A DNA stretch of 56,009 nucleotides from Acidobacteriota bacterium (lineage in GTDB: Bacteria; Acidobacteriota; Vicinamibacteria; Marinacidobacterales; SMYC01): NCBI GenBank assembly GCA_004356105.1, contig SMYC01000332.1, positions 1-56,009 of the forward strand, in the 5' to 3' direction. Position 1 is the first letter of the stretch. Each line of letters starts with the position of its first letter. Below, piece by piece: positions 54,548 through 56,009 of the stretch. Position numbers and translations under genes: made by a program. The notes beneath the pieces were generated by a model. That model saw only the letters and a program-made list of their open reading frames with translations. It was not told the origin of the DNA and made no database searches.

Positions 54548-55786
54548 ATGAAACTTAGACTAGGCGCGTTTTGGGTCGGCTTCACAGTACTGTTCGCGGG
54601 AGCCACGCTTTTTGCCGCTCCTCCCGACGCCGAGTCGCTCGCGGGTCGCTGGGACGCTGTTGTGGTCGCGAACGACGTCGAGGTTCCCTTCCCGTTCGAG
54701 ATTCAGGTCGAAGGAAGTTCCGTGAAGGGGTCGTTCTTCAATGGAGAGCGCCGGATCACGTCGACGAAGGGTGAGTTCGTGGGTGACGTTCTAACGCTCC
54801 GGTTCGATCAGTACGCCACGACGCTCGTGGCGAAACTGAAAAACGGAAAGCTCGAAGGAGAATACGTGCGCACGCGAGGTGCCTATCCCTTCCGTGCTTC
54901 CCCATCATCGGGAGAGCCCGACGCCGCCGTTGCCGCCGCCCCTGATGTGCCGTCCATCGATGGTACGTGGATTACGAGCGCAAACAGCCGCAAGGGCGAG
55001 GAGGCTTGGCGATTCATAGCGAGGCAGACGGGGTCGTCCGTCGAGGCCTCGATCCTCCGCGTCGACGGAGACACGGGCACGCTGAACGGCTCGTTCCGGG
55101 ACGGCAGGTTCGTGCTGAGCCACTTCTCCGGTGCGCGTCCGCTGCTCCTGGAAGTGACGCCGCAGGAGGACGGCACGCTGTTGCTCGCGCTCAACAAGAA
55201 GACCGAGCTCCGGGCCGCGCGTGCCGACTCGGCCGCAGCGGCCGCGATCGGAACGCCGACCGATTCGGGGCGTCACACTCGCGTGAAGGATCCCTCCGAG
55301 CCGTTCCGTTTCTCTTTCCCCGACCTCGAAGGACGGATCGTCAGCAATACCGACGGAAAGTTTCAGGGTAAAGTGGTGCTCGTCAACATCAGTGGCAGCT
55401 GGTGCCCCAACTGCCACGACGAGGCGCCCTTCCTGGTCTCGCTCTACGAGAAGTACCGTGGGCAGGGGCTCGAGATCGTCTCGCTGTCGTTCGAACAGGC
55501 TGCTCAGCTCGAGAACCCGGAACGTCTGCGCGCGTTCATCAGAGAATACGGTATTCACTATACCGTTCTCCTTCCGGGCGAGCCGAACGAGCTCGCGGAC
55601 AAGGTGCCGCAGGCGCTGAATCTCAACTCCTTCCCGACCACGTTCATCCTCGGCCGCGACGGCCGCGTCCGCGCCGTCCATGCGGGATTCCCGAGCCCGG
55701 GAAGCGGCAGGTTCTACGAGGAGGCAGAGCGTGAGATCACCGAGCACGTGGAGCGGCTACTTGCGGAGGACGTGAGCTCGTCCTGA
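54548..55786 (+). CDS. TlpA-like thioredoxin-fold protein with strand-rich N-terminus
   Basis: 412 residues from ATG 54548 (GGGAG seven bases upstream). A signal peptide (RLGAFWVGFTVLFAGATLFA) precedes about 220 residues of beta-rich repeats of the LAGRWDAVVVA and GTWITSANS type, then a thioredoxin fold with the redox motif SWCPNC in LVNISGSWCPNCHDEAPF and a cis-Pro segment LNSFPTTFILG. It is a periplasmic thiol reductant of the TlpA/ResA type; the partner protein is unknown. Confidence 0.88.
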   Translation: MKLRLGAFWVGFTVLFAGATLFAAPPDAESLAGRWDAVVVANDVEVPFPFEIQVEGSSVKGSFFNGERRITSTKGEFVGDVLTLRFDQYATTLVAKLKNGKLEGEYVRTRGAYPFRASPSSGEPDAAVAAAPDVPSIDGTWITSANSRKGEEAWRFIARQTGSSVEASILRVDGDTGTLNGSFRDGRFVLSHFSGARPLLLEVTPQEDGTLLLALNKKTELRAARADSAAAAAIGTPTDSGRHTRVKDPSEPFRFSFPDLEGRIVSNTDGKFQGKVVLVNISGSWCPNCHDEAPFLVSLYEKYRGQGLEIVSLSFEQAAQLENPERLRAFIREYGIHYTVLLPGEPNELADKVPQALNLNSFPTTFILGRDGRVRAVHAGFPSPGSGRFYEEAEREITEHVERLLAEDVSSS

Positions 55787-55916
55787 CGAAGAGCAATGAG
55801 ATGACGAACGGTGACTAGGACTGGACTGGCCGCTTAGACCGAAGTTCCTAAGTAGAAAAACCGACAACTCGTGTTAATCCAGAGGCATAGGCCGTATAGA
55901 TCGTACGCGCTTCTGT

Positions 55917-56009
55917 CTACACGGTGATATCCTTCAGTAGTTCGTAGGCCCTGCGCTGCTTGGAGTCTGGTGTTGTGGTCACGTCAAAGGTCATGTCGCT
56001 CAGTGCGGC
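55917..56009 (-). CDS. 3' end of an ORF, possibly transposase (partial)
   Basis: The last 30 codons of an ORF entering from the right edge: DMTFDVTTTPDSKQRRAYEL then a few residues and TAG 55917-55919. The TFxVTTxPxxxQRRALxLL-like pattern recalls the C-terminus of IS1634/IS4-type transposases, but this is a weak match. No feature is seen in 55787-55916. Confidence 0.35.
   Translation of the reverse strand, partial: AALSDMTFDVTTTPDSKQRRAYELLKDITV

Overview
The window is GC-rich, densely coded bacterial chromosome, most likely from an Acidobacteriota member (a Vicinamibacteria-like lineage is an inference). The signs are a VWFA-type acidobacterial domain protein, a Ser/Thr kinase with a TolB-like/TPR tail, paired secreted PQQ-type beta-propeller proteins, a TonB-dependent receptor and an isoquinoline-oxidoreductase-type molybdenum enzyme. 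I saw no rRNA, tRNA or CRISPR array.

Layout. 1-8.6 kb: a BON-domain protein with a Pro-Glu repeat linker, a decayed MFS-acyltransferase gene, a lipoprotein phosphodiesterase, a TonB receptor, nadE, and a coupled exported FHA/VWA pair. 8.7-13.6 kb: an osmolyte ABC importer (ATPase plus fused permease/binding protein), rpiA and a GH20 glycosidase. 13.6-18.3 kb: a DNA repair block with an ATP-dependent ligase, a LigD-type polymerase, a GNAT enzyme and PolX. 18.3-26 kb: one leftward transcription unit of a STAS protein, a UbiA-type prenyltransferase, an Arg/Glu- and RGG-rich protein and four glycosyltransferases, which looks like a surface glycan or glycolipid locus. 26-39.3 kb: pta, rpsU, then the purine genes purD-purE and purB-purS-purQ-purL-purF, separated by a HipA remnant, rlmN, an M16 protease and an MBL hydrolase.

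39.3-40.4 kb is a scar: two copies of an IS end, a frameshifted transposase C-terminus and the last 21 codons of a lost paralogue of the kinase gene that follows at 40.4-42.8 kb. 42.8-49.1 kb: a two-subunit molybdenum hydroxylase, a short exported protein, an exported amidohydrolase and a propeller protein. 49.1-50.9 kb is a second decayed zone, with a duplicated 101-bp piece of the TolB-like gene, a nonsense-broken helical protein, a frameshifted unknown gene and a WYL-domain remnant. 50.9-56 kb: a TolB-like lipoprotein, a second propeller protein, a dienelactone-hydrolase-type enzyme, a strong terminator, a TlpA-like thioredoxin protein and the 3' end of a further ORF.

From sequence alone the most unusual items are the glycan operon with its low-complexity protein and overlapping glycosyltransferase frames, a 24-codon ORF coupled to purL, the exported FHA/VWA pair, and the reconstructable gene wrecks at 1.4-1.7, 29.5, 39.3-40.3 and 49.5-50.8 kb.
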